Assembly: GCA_023213395.1 (NCBI GenBank)
Contig: CM041465.1
Coordinates: forward strand, 176,397,741-176,461,740
DNA: 64,000 bases
Source: Cycas panzhihuaensis
Lineage: Eukaryota; Cycadophyta
Direction: 5' to 3'
Each line of letters begins with the position of its first letter. Within the stretch, counting starts at the first letter, position 1. The position numbers were made by a program, and so were the translations under genes. Under the pieces are notes generated by a model. It searched no databases and was not told where the DNA came from. It saw nothing but the letters and a program-made list of their open reading frames with translations. Below, one piece after another: positions 22,714-33,226 of the stretch.

Positions 22714-25129
22714 TGGTTATGTGCCTAGGGGGGACCTAAACTTAATATCTCTTGATTCCTTTTTCCAATTAAATTTGGAAGACATAAAGATCAAGAAGAA
22801 CTAAGGGACCATCTTTGCCTAACTCCTAAGGAGGAGTCTTCACCTAGTAGTGTCGTTTGATGAAGTGTAAATAGATATGACGAAAGGTGTGGATATGAAA
22901 TGACGTGATGGAATCGACTAACTTACATAACTTGACAAAGGATTTTTAAGTTCAAAGCCATATTAATAATATCCTCAATGTCCTTCCCAAGGACTCCTCT
23001 CGTGCAATCCTTTCAACCTTTTAAGTTTTACTAAGATGTGAGGGAGGGTAAGTTAATGGAAATGTGGTTTGTCTTATCTTGGTTTCTTGCCTTAGTTTGT
23101 ATTCATTTGTTTATCTTTCTTTGGGTTTTATTCTTATTTCTAAATTGTAATATGATAGAAACAAAGAAACAAAGCTAAGAGAGAAAGATAAATCTATGCA
23201 ATTGAAGAAACTACAAGATCAAACTCACATAACCCCCCCCGTTTTTTTAATCAAAGCAAACAAACTAGAAATAATGCATGCAAGTTCTCCTCTACTTTTT
23301 TGTGTTTTCCAAAATGAAAGATGCACATGCAACTATAAAAAGGCTTTCCTATATATAATATGCATGTTTCACTTTTAAAAAAATGATGCTACTCAAAATC
23401 TAAAATTCACTATATGATTTTTATACAAGTTTCTTTTAAAAGAGATCAATCAACATATAAAACTAGCTAATATGCCTCAACTTTCATGCATGCAACTAAT
23501 TCTCTTAAAAAAATGATGAATAATGTAGAAAGAAGTGAGATTCTTAAAAGAAACTACTATTGTTTTTTGATAATTTTTAGACCTATGAGATGATGGACAA
23601 ATCACAAATCTGACCAATAATCATTCACATAAAACTAGTTCCTAAAGGTTCTATTATAATTGGAGTAGTAAGAGCTTGAAAATGATCTTTCAACCTTATG
23701 CAAAAACTGAGAATCATAAATGTTTTAACTAAACAATATTCTCAACTTTTTATTCTCAAGTAACAAAGCTAACTTGAAAATAAAAGTGTATACAACTATA
23801 AGGATATAAGATAAAAGTTTCTTTCCTATTGTAAAGAATGCCTCATAATAGTGGTTTTCTTTTCAATTGATGAACTCTTCCATGAACTTTCCTTTAAAAC
23901 AAACCAAATATAGAAGAACAACAATCAAAAGAGGCCAAACTAGAGCTCAACAACACCAAAAGAGAGAAACAAACCAACTGAAATATAAATTGCTATAACA
24001 TAGTGTGAAGGAATAACTAGATATATGGTGGAGAGATGACCATACTCCACCCTAGTCTACCCTTAAAGAACATTGTAAAGGGCTAATCTTTCAGTGTATA
24101 TTTTAGTATCCAAAACTAATATGAGATCACTACAATAATTAGCCAAAGAAAATAAAAGATTCTAAACTAAAATCACCTTTAAAACACCATGAAATAAGAT
24201 AGAAATTCAATAGAAAAGATCTTACTAAATCAGAAGAAGTTTGAAGCATAAAACTTGATGATCCAAGAAAATGGAAGCTCAGACCATCAACAATCTAATA
24301 GTAATAACACAACAATAAAACTCCTTTAAGATTTCACCCAAAAGTCTTCAAAAGGATCAAGTTTTAGTCTCATAGCAATAATCTTCAAGAAATCTCACAA
24401 AAACTCCAAAAAATCTCATAAAACTAAAGCAAAATCACCTCTAAGTCTTCTCTCTACAACCAACAAAGACTTGAGAGCACTTCTAGGCATCGAAGGAATT
24501 AAATTCCACCAAATGTAGGTGGCAACATATAAAATTTTGGCACACTGCCTGAATTTCTATTCTATGACAGTGAAAAATGTGACTAATCACATTTTTTACC
24601 TACCAAAATATAACTTTATTCTAAAAATATGATTGGTCACATTTTTGGTAGTGCCAAAAATGTGATAATAGTGGAGTGAAAATTTGATAAAAAATAATAA
24701 TAATAAATATTAATATTTGATGAGGATCTAATCATGAAAATAACTTCATTAATAAGTAGATGAACCTAGAATTAGGTGAAACACATTAAATACAAGCCCA
24801 AAAAGTTAATCAACAATAAAATTTGGGTGAAATCTTAAAAGTAATGTGAAAATGATAAGTTTTAAAGGAAACATGGGGTTAATTTTATTATGAAATTTTT
24901 TACTTTGATGCCACAGTTTACGTCATCAATAGATAGTAGTAAACATATAAGTTACTTCAATATTCATCATATTTTATCAATCAAAATTCATGCATCACCT
25001 CAACAAAACATGGCCTAATCTATCAAATACAAATAACATCCATTAATTATCTTCTATAAAGTTATATTAATTATCTAACTTACTAATACAAATCAAGCAC
25101 AAACCAGGAGGCTAGGTTTTAATGAGACA
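22714..25129 (-). repeat. 3' LTR of Gypsy-1
   Basis: About 2416 bp, aligned by eye along its whole length with 44140-46567. It starts TGTCTCATTAAAACC (minus strand) after a polypurine-like tract and ends ATAACCA. The many differences from the other LTR imply an older insertion than Copia-A1. Confidence 0.88.
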
Positions 25130-25141
25130 TTTACTCCCTTG
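25130..25141 (-). other. Polypurine tract of Gypsy-1
   Basis: Minus strand CAAGGGAGTAAA immediately before the LTR start TGTCTC. It supports reading 22714-25129 as a 3' LTR. Confidence 0.6.
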
Positions 25142-25359
25142 ACACCAAAAGCTCCTATTTTAGGAAGAGAGATAAGATGGTGAGAGGTGTAAATGATGTA
25201 AGTAATCATCACCCTAGTCTGGATGATAGGACTTATATAAAAGGCATGGATGGTTAAGTAACACCACTCTATGATTGAACATGAAATGAAATCCACACGA
25301 CAACTAGATTCGACAAGATTCTTACTAGTAAATCTTCCTAAAAAGGTTGGGTAACTCTG

Positions 25360-25790
25360 ACCAAAACATAACTATTTACACATCTTACCTAAAAGGATTG
25401 GGCACCTAACATTAAATAATAATCTATCCAAAAAGAATAGGTTTTTATCACCAAGAACCTACCCAAAAGGATTGGGTATTGAATGTCAACGAAAACCTAC
25501 CCAAATAGACTAAGTATTGACTAGCATCAAAGACTTACCCAAAGGAACCAGGTATTCATCGCTAAAATATCACCACATTCACCTTCTCACCCAAAAGAAC
25601 TAGCCATCTAACATCACTAAACAATTACCTAATGCCCACAAACTGGATAGGACTTTATTATACAACTTGATGACAAGCTAGGTAAGACTTTCACAATTAG
25701 ATAAATACTACTTATTGCCCACAAACTGGATGGGACTTCATCACTAAACACCCATAAATTAGATGGGCCTCTATTATACACCTAGTCATA
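25360..25790. repeat. Degenerate tandem repeat A, core CTACCCAAAAGGATTGGGTA
   Basis: Successive copies of ACCCAAAAGGATTGGGTATT-like units about 45-50 bases apart, passing into a related GCCCACAAACTGGATGGGACT form near 25635 and 25720. Confidence 0.75.
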
Positions 25791-25829
25791 GTTTATCTCT
25801 TTTCAACCATGCATCAGAGGGAAATCTTT

Positions 25830-26115
25830 TTTCTAAAGAAAAAAGAGTAGGTTGTTGTAGTTTACTAGCTCATTAATAGGTGACTTTTTAGAGCAAACCC
25901 ATCATAGATTAACTTCGTTAATGGGGTGAGGGCTTTTAGAGGATAATTATCACAGTTTAGCCTCATTAAAAATTGAAGTAAAAGGGTTCCCTGTCATAAT
26001 TTAGGCTCATTAATAGGTATAAGGGCATAAAAGTATTGATATTGTCATAGTTTTTGCTCATTAACAAGTAAGGATGAGCTCAAAGTAAGGGCATTGTCAT
26101 AGTTTAGACTCATTA
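25830..26115. repeat. Degenerate tandem repeat B, core CATAGTTTAGGCTCATTAA
   Basis: Five to six copies, each roughly 50-65 bases, sharing CATAGTTTAG-CTCATTAA(T/C)A. Copies of the same core in opposite orientation lie just outside the other LTR at 46790-47110. Confidence 0.75.
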
Positions 26116-26689
26116 ACAAGGAAGAAAAGGCTTATAGTGAAATTCCTTTGAAGGTAAATATCAAAAATTAGTATGTGAGGTGGGATCTAGTCATAAATCA
26201 TACCTGTGAAGGGAAGAAAGAGCTCTAATAATTCTCATTATTTAACAAAATTATAATTTAGCTTTATCATAGAAAACATGTAAATTTTTTATATTTTGAT
26301 GTTGATTTGGTGAGAATAATGCTTAAAACAGGATATGTTTGCTTTGATAAACTCCATGGGTGCCATAGAGGATTCAACAAAGAAAAAGTACAAAAAATAC
26401 CTCTCTATATGTGAGAAAATGAATGGAAAAGAGTTTCATATTCACATGCAAGAGGAGGAGAAAATGAGAGTTCCAAAGGCCATCACTTCATTTTCTAAAG
26501 TGATTACAAGCTCTTTCAGATAGGGGACTAGTTTTGCATGATTCTAGACATCGAGATGGAGTAGAGAATGAGGTACCTAATGAGTGGAATGCATTAATTT
26601 TTTTTATTTTTTAGATTTTTTATGAAAAATGTGATGATACAATGTGAAAAGTGTAGCTAGTGCTCTAAAAATGTGACTTTTAGATGAAA

Positions 26690-26815
26690 AATATGACTTC
26701 AATATTAGGGCCATTGGAGGAAGTTGTATTTTTCACTGTGAAGTCACGTTTTTCACTATGAAATAGTATTTTGACTGTGAAACTATATTTTTCGATTGGA
26801 TGATTACACTTTTGA
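26690..26815. repeat. Short tandem repeat C, core TTTTTCACTGTGAAG
   Basis: Four or more consecutive units of 18-20 bases built on TTTTCACT(G/A)TGAA. Related TTTTTCAC/GTGAAAAA strings occur inside the Gypsy-1 LTR near 24560-24660. Confidence 0.7.
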
Positions 26816-26887
26816 ACTTTTAATGAATAAAACTTGAAAAAATTAAAATTTAGAATTTAGAAAAGTTGCTGACAGGCTAAACTTAGT

Positions 26888-28642
26888 ATGATACAAGCCT
26901 TGGAGAGAGTGGAGACTCACAAAAGTGAAGGGATATACATTGAAGAGCTTATTAATTAGTTAGATAAGGTGAGATGGAGTATATTATGAGCATGTGGCCT
27001 CACACAGGTGAGTGGATCCACTTAACTCATAATGGAGCAAGAGATTCTTCACGATTTTCTAAGTTGTTAGATCCTAGGCCATAACATATTCATAGTGCAT
27101 GTGATTAGAGACCTCAAGATCACTCTGAGAGATGTAGGGAGGATCTTAGGTGTCAGTTGCTGTAGGGAGAGGGTTTACCTCGTTAGGGTGACAAATGAGG
27201 AGTCTTAGATGGCTTGTAGTACATACTTGATAGGATTTACTGATTAGATAGATCGACATGGGATCTTTATTAAGGCCATCAAGATGGTAGGAGGTATTCT
27301 AGTGGTAAGGAGGATCATTGCCCTTATCATTACCTATCAGATAGCCATGACACAAAATATGGGGATCCTAATTTAGTGGATAGTGATTGTACGACGATGC
27401 GAGTAGGGAATTCATATCAACTAGGGGTAGTATGTTCGAGATAGTATTAGCCACTAGTTATCGAGGATCTAAAGGATAAGGAGAGGTGGATTTTCATACA
27501 GTTTCATTCTCATGTGTTAGCTCTATGACCATATTCCATTAATACATCCAAGAGGAGAGCTAGCAGAGTTGGCATTGATGGATTCAGGAATGAACATATG
27601 GCATATGAGATCTTGGATTAATAACAGACTAGTTATTATTATAAAAACCACACATAGTCCTCTCCTCAGTAGGATGATTAGAAGATAGCTGGTAGAGGAT
27701 GCATATGTTGGGCTCGTAGTGTAGAGAGATAATGAGATGGATGTCGCAGAGAGGGCAACAATAAAGGGGGCTCCTACAGTAGGGATAGGGAGAGGAGGAG
27801 GGCACAATGGGGGAGCACGTGGTGGTAGAAGTGGTGTAAGAAGTAAGGAGGTAGGATGAGGAGGTACCTCCTCTAGTGGTAAAGTAAGAGGTAGTCGCCA
27901 GGTTCTAAGATGAGGAGGTGGAGTGCTCATGGAGGGGAGAGGAGGCTCCATTCAAAGCATAGAGCTAGGGTCTGTTGATGACCAGGGTAGGGATGGAGGG
28001 AGCAGAGCTAGAGAGGGGGGAGCTACTTAAGAGGCTCACTAGGATCCATAGGGAGGAGAGGTACCACCGAAAGGGGAGGTACTAGGTGGAGAGCCAGCAG
28101 GAGGAGGATCTCCAAGTATATAATTTAATTGGTTTATTTCTTATATTACATAGTGTTTCTTTTCCTTTTAGAGCCTATTTTCTTTTCTAAAGGACTGATC
28201 ATAACTGGCATGTTTCTATTGGGCAGGTGATGAGATAGTTACACTAAGGGAGGTTCATAGGACCTTGGAGGTGATATTTCCTTATGTTCTAGCATCATAT
28301 GAGGCACTCTCTTGGAATGTAGTGGATCATAGATTGTTGGGGCACCACATAGAATATTATATCCATGAACTCAAAGCTCAAGATCTCTACATAGATACGA
28401 GGGTATAGCTATAGAGATGAGAGCTGGAGCTGACGAAAGGTGAGGAGGATAAGAGACACCTATGGAGGATGACACTGGCTCAAGTGGGAGCTAAGTATAC
28501 TCCATCAGTTAGTGCTACAGTGCAGTAGGGACGACACCACCTCTTACCTAGAGGAGAGTCTACACATAGGAAGACTTCAAGCAAGAGGGAGAGAGCATGT
28601 CCAAATGTACCTCATGGATCTCATAAGGAGTCAAAGAGATGA
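26888..28642 (+). pseudogene. Antisense extra gene of Gypsy-1, plant transposon-protein-like
   Basis: Opposite in orientation to gag-pol. From ATG 26888 one phase can be followed to TGA 28640 with no frameshift. A likely intron of 111 bp (28116-28226; donor AA|GTATAT, pyrimidine run, acceptor GGGCAG) gives 547 codons. Segments such as ITLRDVGRILGVSC (about residue 75) and RRGGFSYSFILMC (about residue 200) recall the plant mobile domain or the putative plant transposon protein family; I cannot decide between them. A Gly/Arg-rich region follows (near 27780-27850). I count 24 in-frame stops: 17 TAG, 4 TGA, 3 TAA, all one C-to-T change from Gln or Arg codons. Extra ORFs, often antisense, are known in Tat-lineage elements. 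Its function is unknown, and it may instead be a captured host gene. Confidence 0.55.
28116..28226 (+). other. Putative intron in the antisense gene
   Basis: GT...AG boundaries with a T-rich tract (TTTCTTTTCCTTTTAG near 28168). Its composition changes from the Gly/Arg-rich exon to AT-rich and back. Its length is a multiple of three, so phase alone does not prove splicing. Confidence 0.45.
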
Positions 28643-29740
28643 GTATATGGTATGATGTATGGGAGGTAGGAGGATGATATGAGGTATTTTATGAGCCTCT
28701 AGTATGTATGATGGGTGCATGTATCATGAGTCATGTATTATGAGTCACCTAGGTGACAGATGTATCATATTTTGATATCATGCATATATTGATCTCATTT
28801 CTTTCAAAACTTATATATGATTACTTGTCTCTAAATCTTTCATCCCCCTTATTCCTATTTATATTTGAGTAAGGATACACTCATTAGTGCGACTTATCTA
28901 AAGAAACATGTGATATACTTTTTATCATTTTTTAACTTTTTTATTCTTTTATAGTTATGTAATTTTTTTTTTATCATACTATATACTTGGTAGTTTATAC
29001 TCATTCCAAAGTAAAGATGGTTTAGGGAAGACAAGATTATGGGAACGAATGAAAACTAGAAGATAAATAAAAGATCAAAATAGAATAAGTGAAAGGTTTA
29101 GTTATTCTATTTTCATAAACTTAAAACCATCTGGAACCTAAATGGTAATAAGTTTATAAAAGTAGAAGATGGAGTAATATGAACCACTTAAAAGGAAACT
29201 CGTATAACTTATATCATACTCATGATAGACTATATAAGCATAGGATAACCCCACATTTACATAATATACCATAAAGAAAGTGAGTTATTAATTAAATGAA
29301 ACTAATCTTACTTAATAAACAACCAATTATCTAAGTGTATTCAATTCCTTATTAGCTCCTTCTAGGGGAAAGAAGCTTTTAGGAACTTACCCCCTACCAA
29401 GATTCTCCATGGCCTAAGATTCCCATGTGGGTCTAGCCCTTTCATATATCTCATATTAGTCTAATATTGATTTCCATAATCTCCCAACTACCCCAATCAA
29501 TAGTCTTACCAAACCAATAGTTTATACTCATCAGAGAGTGGTAGCTTATACTCATTCTAGAGTGGTATGCCCACAGCTAAAAGAAGTAAGTCAATTGAAA
29601 TAATCATCAAGGATCAAGGAAATGAGAGTGTCAGCTTTAAGATTAAGAGTATCAGATATATACTGAAGGGTCACTCAAGTAAATAAAGATAACAATGATG
29701 AGGCTTGATGATGCAAAAGAAGGAGTCATGAGGAGTGGAC
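28643..29740. other. Unassigned internal DNA of Gypsy-1
   Basis: No domain was recognised. It contains reverse-complement copies of the ATGAGTATAAACTA repeat near 28990 and 29520-29575. Confidence 0.5.
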
Positions 29741-29995
29741 CTAATACATTCCAACCAATTGATAGACTATAACGTGAGAGTCACTATATAAAGTAATAGG
29801 TCTAAGGTAAAAGCAAGAAACATTTGACAAGACTCCTATAATCACAAGGTATTCAAGTTCATTATTAGTTGCCCTAGGTATGAAGAAACCTATGGAAAGA
29901 AGGGAGCTTCCTAATTGATCATAAATCATCCATGCAGAAGCAGATGGTCCTAGGTTTTCTCTATTACCCCCATCGGTGAAGATACTCAATGCCAT
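29741..29995 (-). pseudogene. Second RNase H domain of Gypsy-1
   Basis: An 84-residue open segment with RNase H landmarks in order: SIFTDGGNRENLG (first Asp), SAWMIYDQLG, TNNELEYLVIIGVL (Glu) and LYSDSHVIVYQLVG (second Asp). This is the form of the additional RNase H carried by Tat-lineage gypsy elements and is distinct from the RT-linked RNase H at 39.9-40.4 kb. Here it lies downstream of integrase, whereas most described Tat elements have it between RNase H and integrase. The phase matches pol, but the kilobase between holds many stops. Only the N-terminal part of the domain is clear. Confidence 0.75.
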
Positions 29996-30979
29996 AGGAA
30001 TTAGAAGATCAAAACTTGGAGACTATATGATCAATGGAGGAAGGTACATGAATCAATCAATAAGGAGATGGTATAAGTATATATCTTTGACTATGATGAA
30101 TAAAGAAGAAGGAGCTTAAGTAAGATGATTATGATCAAAATAATAAAGTGTCAAGTAGGGTTCAATCATAACTAAGACCATGGTGGACCCAAGTAGTTAG
30201 ATCCAAAAATCCTAAATGACTCATCCAAATGAATCCAACCTATAGATAGATAGGTGGAGATGAAGCCATCATGCAACTTGCCCTAGATTATAAGAGGATG
30301 AAAAGAATGAACTTCTTTTCACTTTTTTTTTAACTCTCTCTCTCTCTCTCTCTTTACTTTTACTCCACTTTCACTTTTTTTTTTTTTACAAGAAAAGGAT
30401 CATAATCATCCATGTAGGAAACTCTTCTCTTCAACACAATAAAGATTTCTCCTTTTTAATATAATCTAAAAAGGGAAATGGGCCAATCTCCTTAAGGGAC
30501 AAACTGCAGAAAAAGAGAAAATCAAGATCATAGTATTTCAAACGTAAAGGGAATACGATAGAATGAATATCTATTCTGAAGGTTTAATAGAGAGAATCGA
30601 GGATAATAAAACAATTAACAACTAGTAATATATGACCAAAAAGGAAACCCCTAGGTAATGAACTAACAAATAAAAGTATGATCTGAAACAATGAGTAGGT
30701 ACTCGAAGCTAACAAAGGCATTTCTCTTTCTAAGATAAAAATAAAATAAAGTTAGGGGCCTAAGTTCTCTTTTGAATACGTAACCTAAAAGAGAATGAGA
30801 TCCAAGTACAATGATAACATGCTTGCAATCAGTGTAAATTCTAGAAAGAGCAAGAAACTTACATGATCATGAGTAGGATCTATTATAAAAACACTACAAT
30901 GCTCAGTGAAAACAAAGAGAGATAAGAAAGAAGAGAGGAATTTACCCATAGTTTTAACTCATTAGGCAAAGGAACAAGC
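29996..30979 (-). other. Spacer between integrase and second RNase H
   Basis: No domain was recognised. It includes T-rich and (TC)n tracts near 30325-30390. It may be decayed coding sequence or non-coding. Confidence 0.5.
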
Positions 30980-32433
30980 TTTAGAGCTATAGTTTATTCT
31001 CATTATAGACTAAGTCATACACAAGCTGCTAGGCATAAAATCTTCTCAAGTACTGAGAATTAATGGCATCTTAAGCTCTAATCCTTACAATGTCAAAATC
31101 TAATAGGCTATGTTAGTTAAATCTTCAATTATTAAAAAAGGCCCTGTCCATTTAGGAGAAAATTTATGTTGCCTATCATGTAAATATTTTAACTTTAAAA
31201 CTTTATCACCAACATTAAACTTCCTAGGTCTAAGCTACCTATTATGGGTGGCTTGGACCTTAGCTTTAAATGCCATATTATTCTGCAAGTCCTGCAAACA
31301 AGTTTTATCTAACTTCTCTAGCACCAAAAAGTAAGCTTTCCTTTGAAACTTCTTGTCAGTAAACTACTTCAATGAGACATGTAAAGAAGGAATTTTAACT
31401 GTTAATGGTAAGACAACTTCAATACCATAAACAAGCAAAAATAGTGTCATACCTGTGGCATTTTTTATGGAGGTCCTATAGGCCTACATTGTAAGAAATA
31501 ATTAGGAATTCCAATCCATGTGAGAGGTAGCAACTATCTTAGCTAGAATCTTAGCTAAGATCTTATTAAACACTTCTACCTAGCCTTTCGCATGAGGATG
31601 ATATGGGGAAAATGCTCTATGGGTGATACAAAACTTATTATATAGATCACTAACATGGGGATTACAAAATAAGGTTCTGTTATCAGTAATAATAACATTC
31701 GATATCCCAAATCTATAAATAGTAATAATAACATTCGATATCCCAAATCTACAAATAATATGTTGAAATATGAGCATAGCCATAATCTTTCTAGTAGCAG
31801 AAACCAATGAGATAACTTCACTCCACTTCATAAACTATTTAGTCATAATTAGAATGAACTTATGCCCATTCGAAGATATTGGAAATATCTACCCAATGAG
31901 GTCGAGACCCCATTGGGAGAAGGGCCAAGGTGAAACTATTGATTTCATTTCTTGCGTAGGTTGTTGTATTAAAGTTGCATGGGATTGACATTTCTAGTAC
32001 TTTTAAATATATGAGTGGGTATTTTTAAACAAGGTAGGCTAATAATAACCCATACGAAGAATACATTAGGCCATTAATCAACCACCAAAGTACCCACCAC
32101 ATATCCCCTCATGGGATTCTATCAAGACAACTAAATATTCATTGGGTGAGAGACATCTTAGTATAACCCCATCAAAAGAATACTTATATAATATGCCATC
32201 AAGCAAAAGATATTACCTACTAGCTGTGCAGATTTATCTTATCTTCTTCAAAGTAGTAAGAGAAGGAAAGAATTGATCATAAAGATATAATCTAATCTTT
32301 CCATACCATGGATTATCAGAAGGGATGCCCTAGATATGGAAGATATATTCGTATGGGAGGGAAGCAGTAATGGGTTGACTAGTAAGATTAGGAAAAGGAG
32401 CATCAGTGATTATCTTTAGAATAATCATATCTT
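30980..32433 (-). pseudogene. Gypsy-1 integrase
   Basis: Minus strand, directly after the Copia-A2 insertion. Order: a linker with WYGKIRLYLYDQFFP; a zinc-binding region with RYLLLDGILYKYSFDGVI and HEGICGGYFGG (second His changed to Tyr); the core with Asp in WGLDLIG, a second Asp in NVIITDNRTLF and Glu in VEVFNKILAKI; then YRTSIKNATG and a C-terminal segment with FNVGDKVLKLKYLHD and FSPKWTGPF. The D-D-E triad is kept, but stops and a 12-residue duplication before the second Asp inactivate it. No chromodomain was seen. Phase agrees with RT and RNase H at 39.9-40.8 kb. Confidence 0.9.
31687..31758 (-). repeat. 36-bp tandem duplication inside integrase
   Basis: Two adjacent 36-bp units, differing at one or two bases at their ends, each encoding RFGISNVIIT. 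It keeps the frame and adds 12 residues just before the catalytic TDN. Confidence 0.93.
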
Positions 32434-32438
32434 TCTTG

Positions 32439-32749
32439 TGAAGAAATGATAGATCTAGGGAATAAATCACTCACATGCACACAATGGCAATGGAGAATGA
32501 AAATAAGATGAAACAAGATATGAGAGAAAGCTTGGAGGTGAGAATAAATAATGACTCCCTCCTTGAGATTTTGCCTTTTATTATTGATGATGAACATTAG
32601 GGTTATGATTTTCCTACCTAATGATATGAACCTAAAATTACATCTAAATGCACATAAAGTGCATTTCATTAAGAGACTAATACTAACAATATATCCTAAG
32701 GTTATATAATTAATCTATACAAATGACCTTAATACATTAACTTCTTTCA
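32439..32749 (-). repeat. 3' LTR of Copia-A2
   Basis: 311 bp; its inner side touches the polypurine tract and its outer side the target duplication TCTTG. It keeps the TG...CA termini. Confidence 0.95.
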
Positions 32750-32760
32750 ATCCCCCCCTT
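32750..32760 (-). other. Polypurine tract of Copia-A2
   Basis: Minus strand AAGGGGGGGAT, matching the Copia-A1 tract apart from one base. Confidence 0.9.
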
Positions 32761-33226
32761 AATGGTAGAAGGTCATTTTGAGAAAATCTATTCTATGAGG
32801 TCTTCATTTGAGCCTCATTATTACATTAAAATTCTAAATGACACTTTTGTAGGAAAAAACTCATGGGAAATAAAAACCCATGAACTTTCTAAGATCTATA
32901 GCCCCTTTTATAAATCAAAATCGCTAAGGTGTCTCTTTGATGTAGCCTGATAGCCAAGCAACTTAAATATGTAGCTTAATCTACTAAGTCTCCATATATC
33001 GTTTGGTCATCCCCTATGTCATTTTGGGTTTTCATAGGTTCAAATTTTTCAAAACTAGTACAACCATTATCCTTCCATGCCCACATAGAGTTTTCACAAA
33101 TAGGATAGAGTAGAGACTTACTCTTATTCTTCCGCGCCCACAAGGAATTTTCATGAAAAAATTAGAGTATAACGATCCTGTTGCCACCTTCTTTGATCAG
33201 TTGAAGATGGAGGCCCTAAGGCTGAG
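32761..33226 (-). other. 3' untranslated region of Copia-A2
   Basis: Homologous to the tail of Copia-A1, including the GGGTTTTCCC-like boxes. No coding sequence. Confidence 0.75.

Larger units (their letters stand above)
25142..26887. other. Non-coding repeat-rich 3' region of Gypsy-1
   Basis: Three different tandem-repeat zones lie between the antisense gene and the 3' LTR. A short open frame at 26335-26523 matches nothing I know. Confidence 0.6.

Noticed and set aside
25360-26115. Regularly spaced repeats that could suggest a CRISPR-like array.
   Set aside because: Units are degenerate and tandem, spacers are not unique, and the setting is a plant retrotransposon.
27523-27951. 142-codon open frame on the minus strand, Pro/Leu-rich.
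   Set aside because: It is the complement of the Gly/Arg-rich part of the plus-strand antisense gene; its composition is explained by that.
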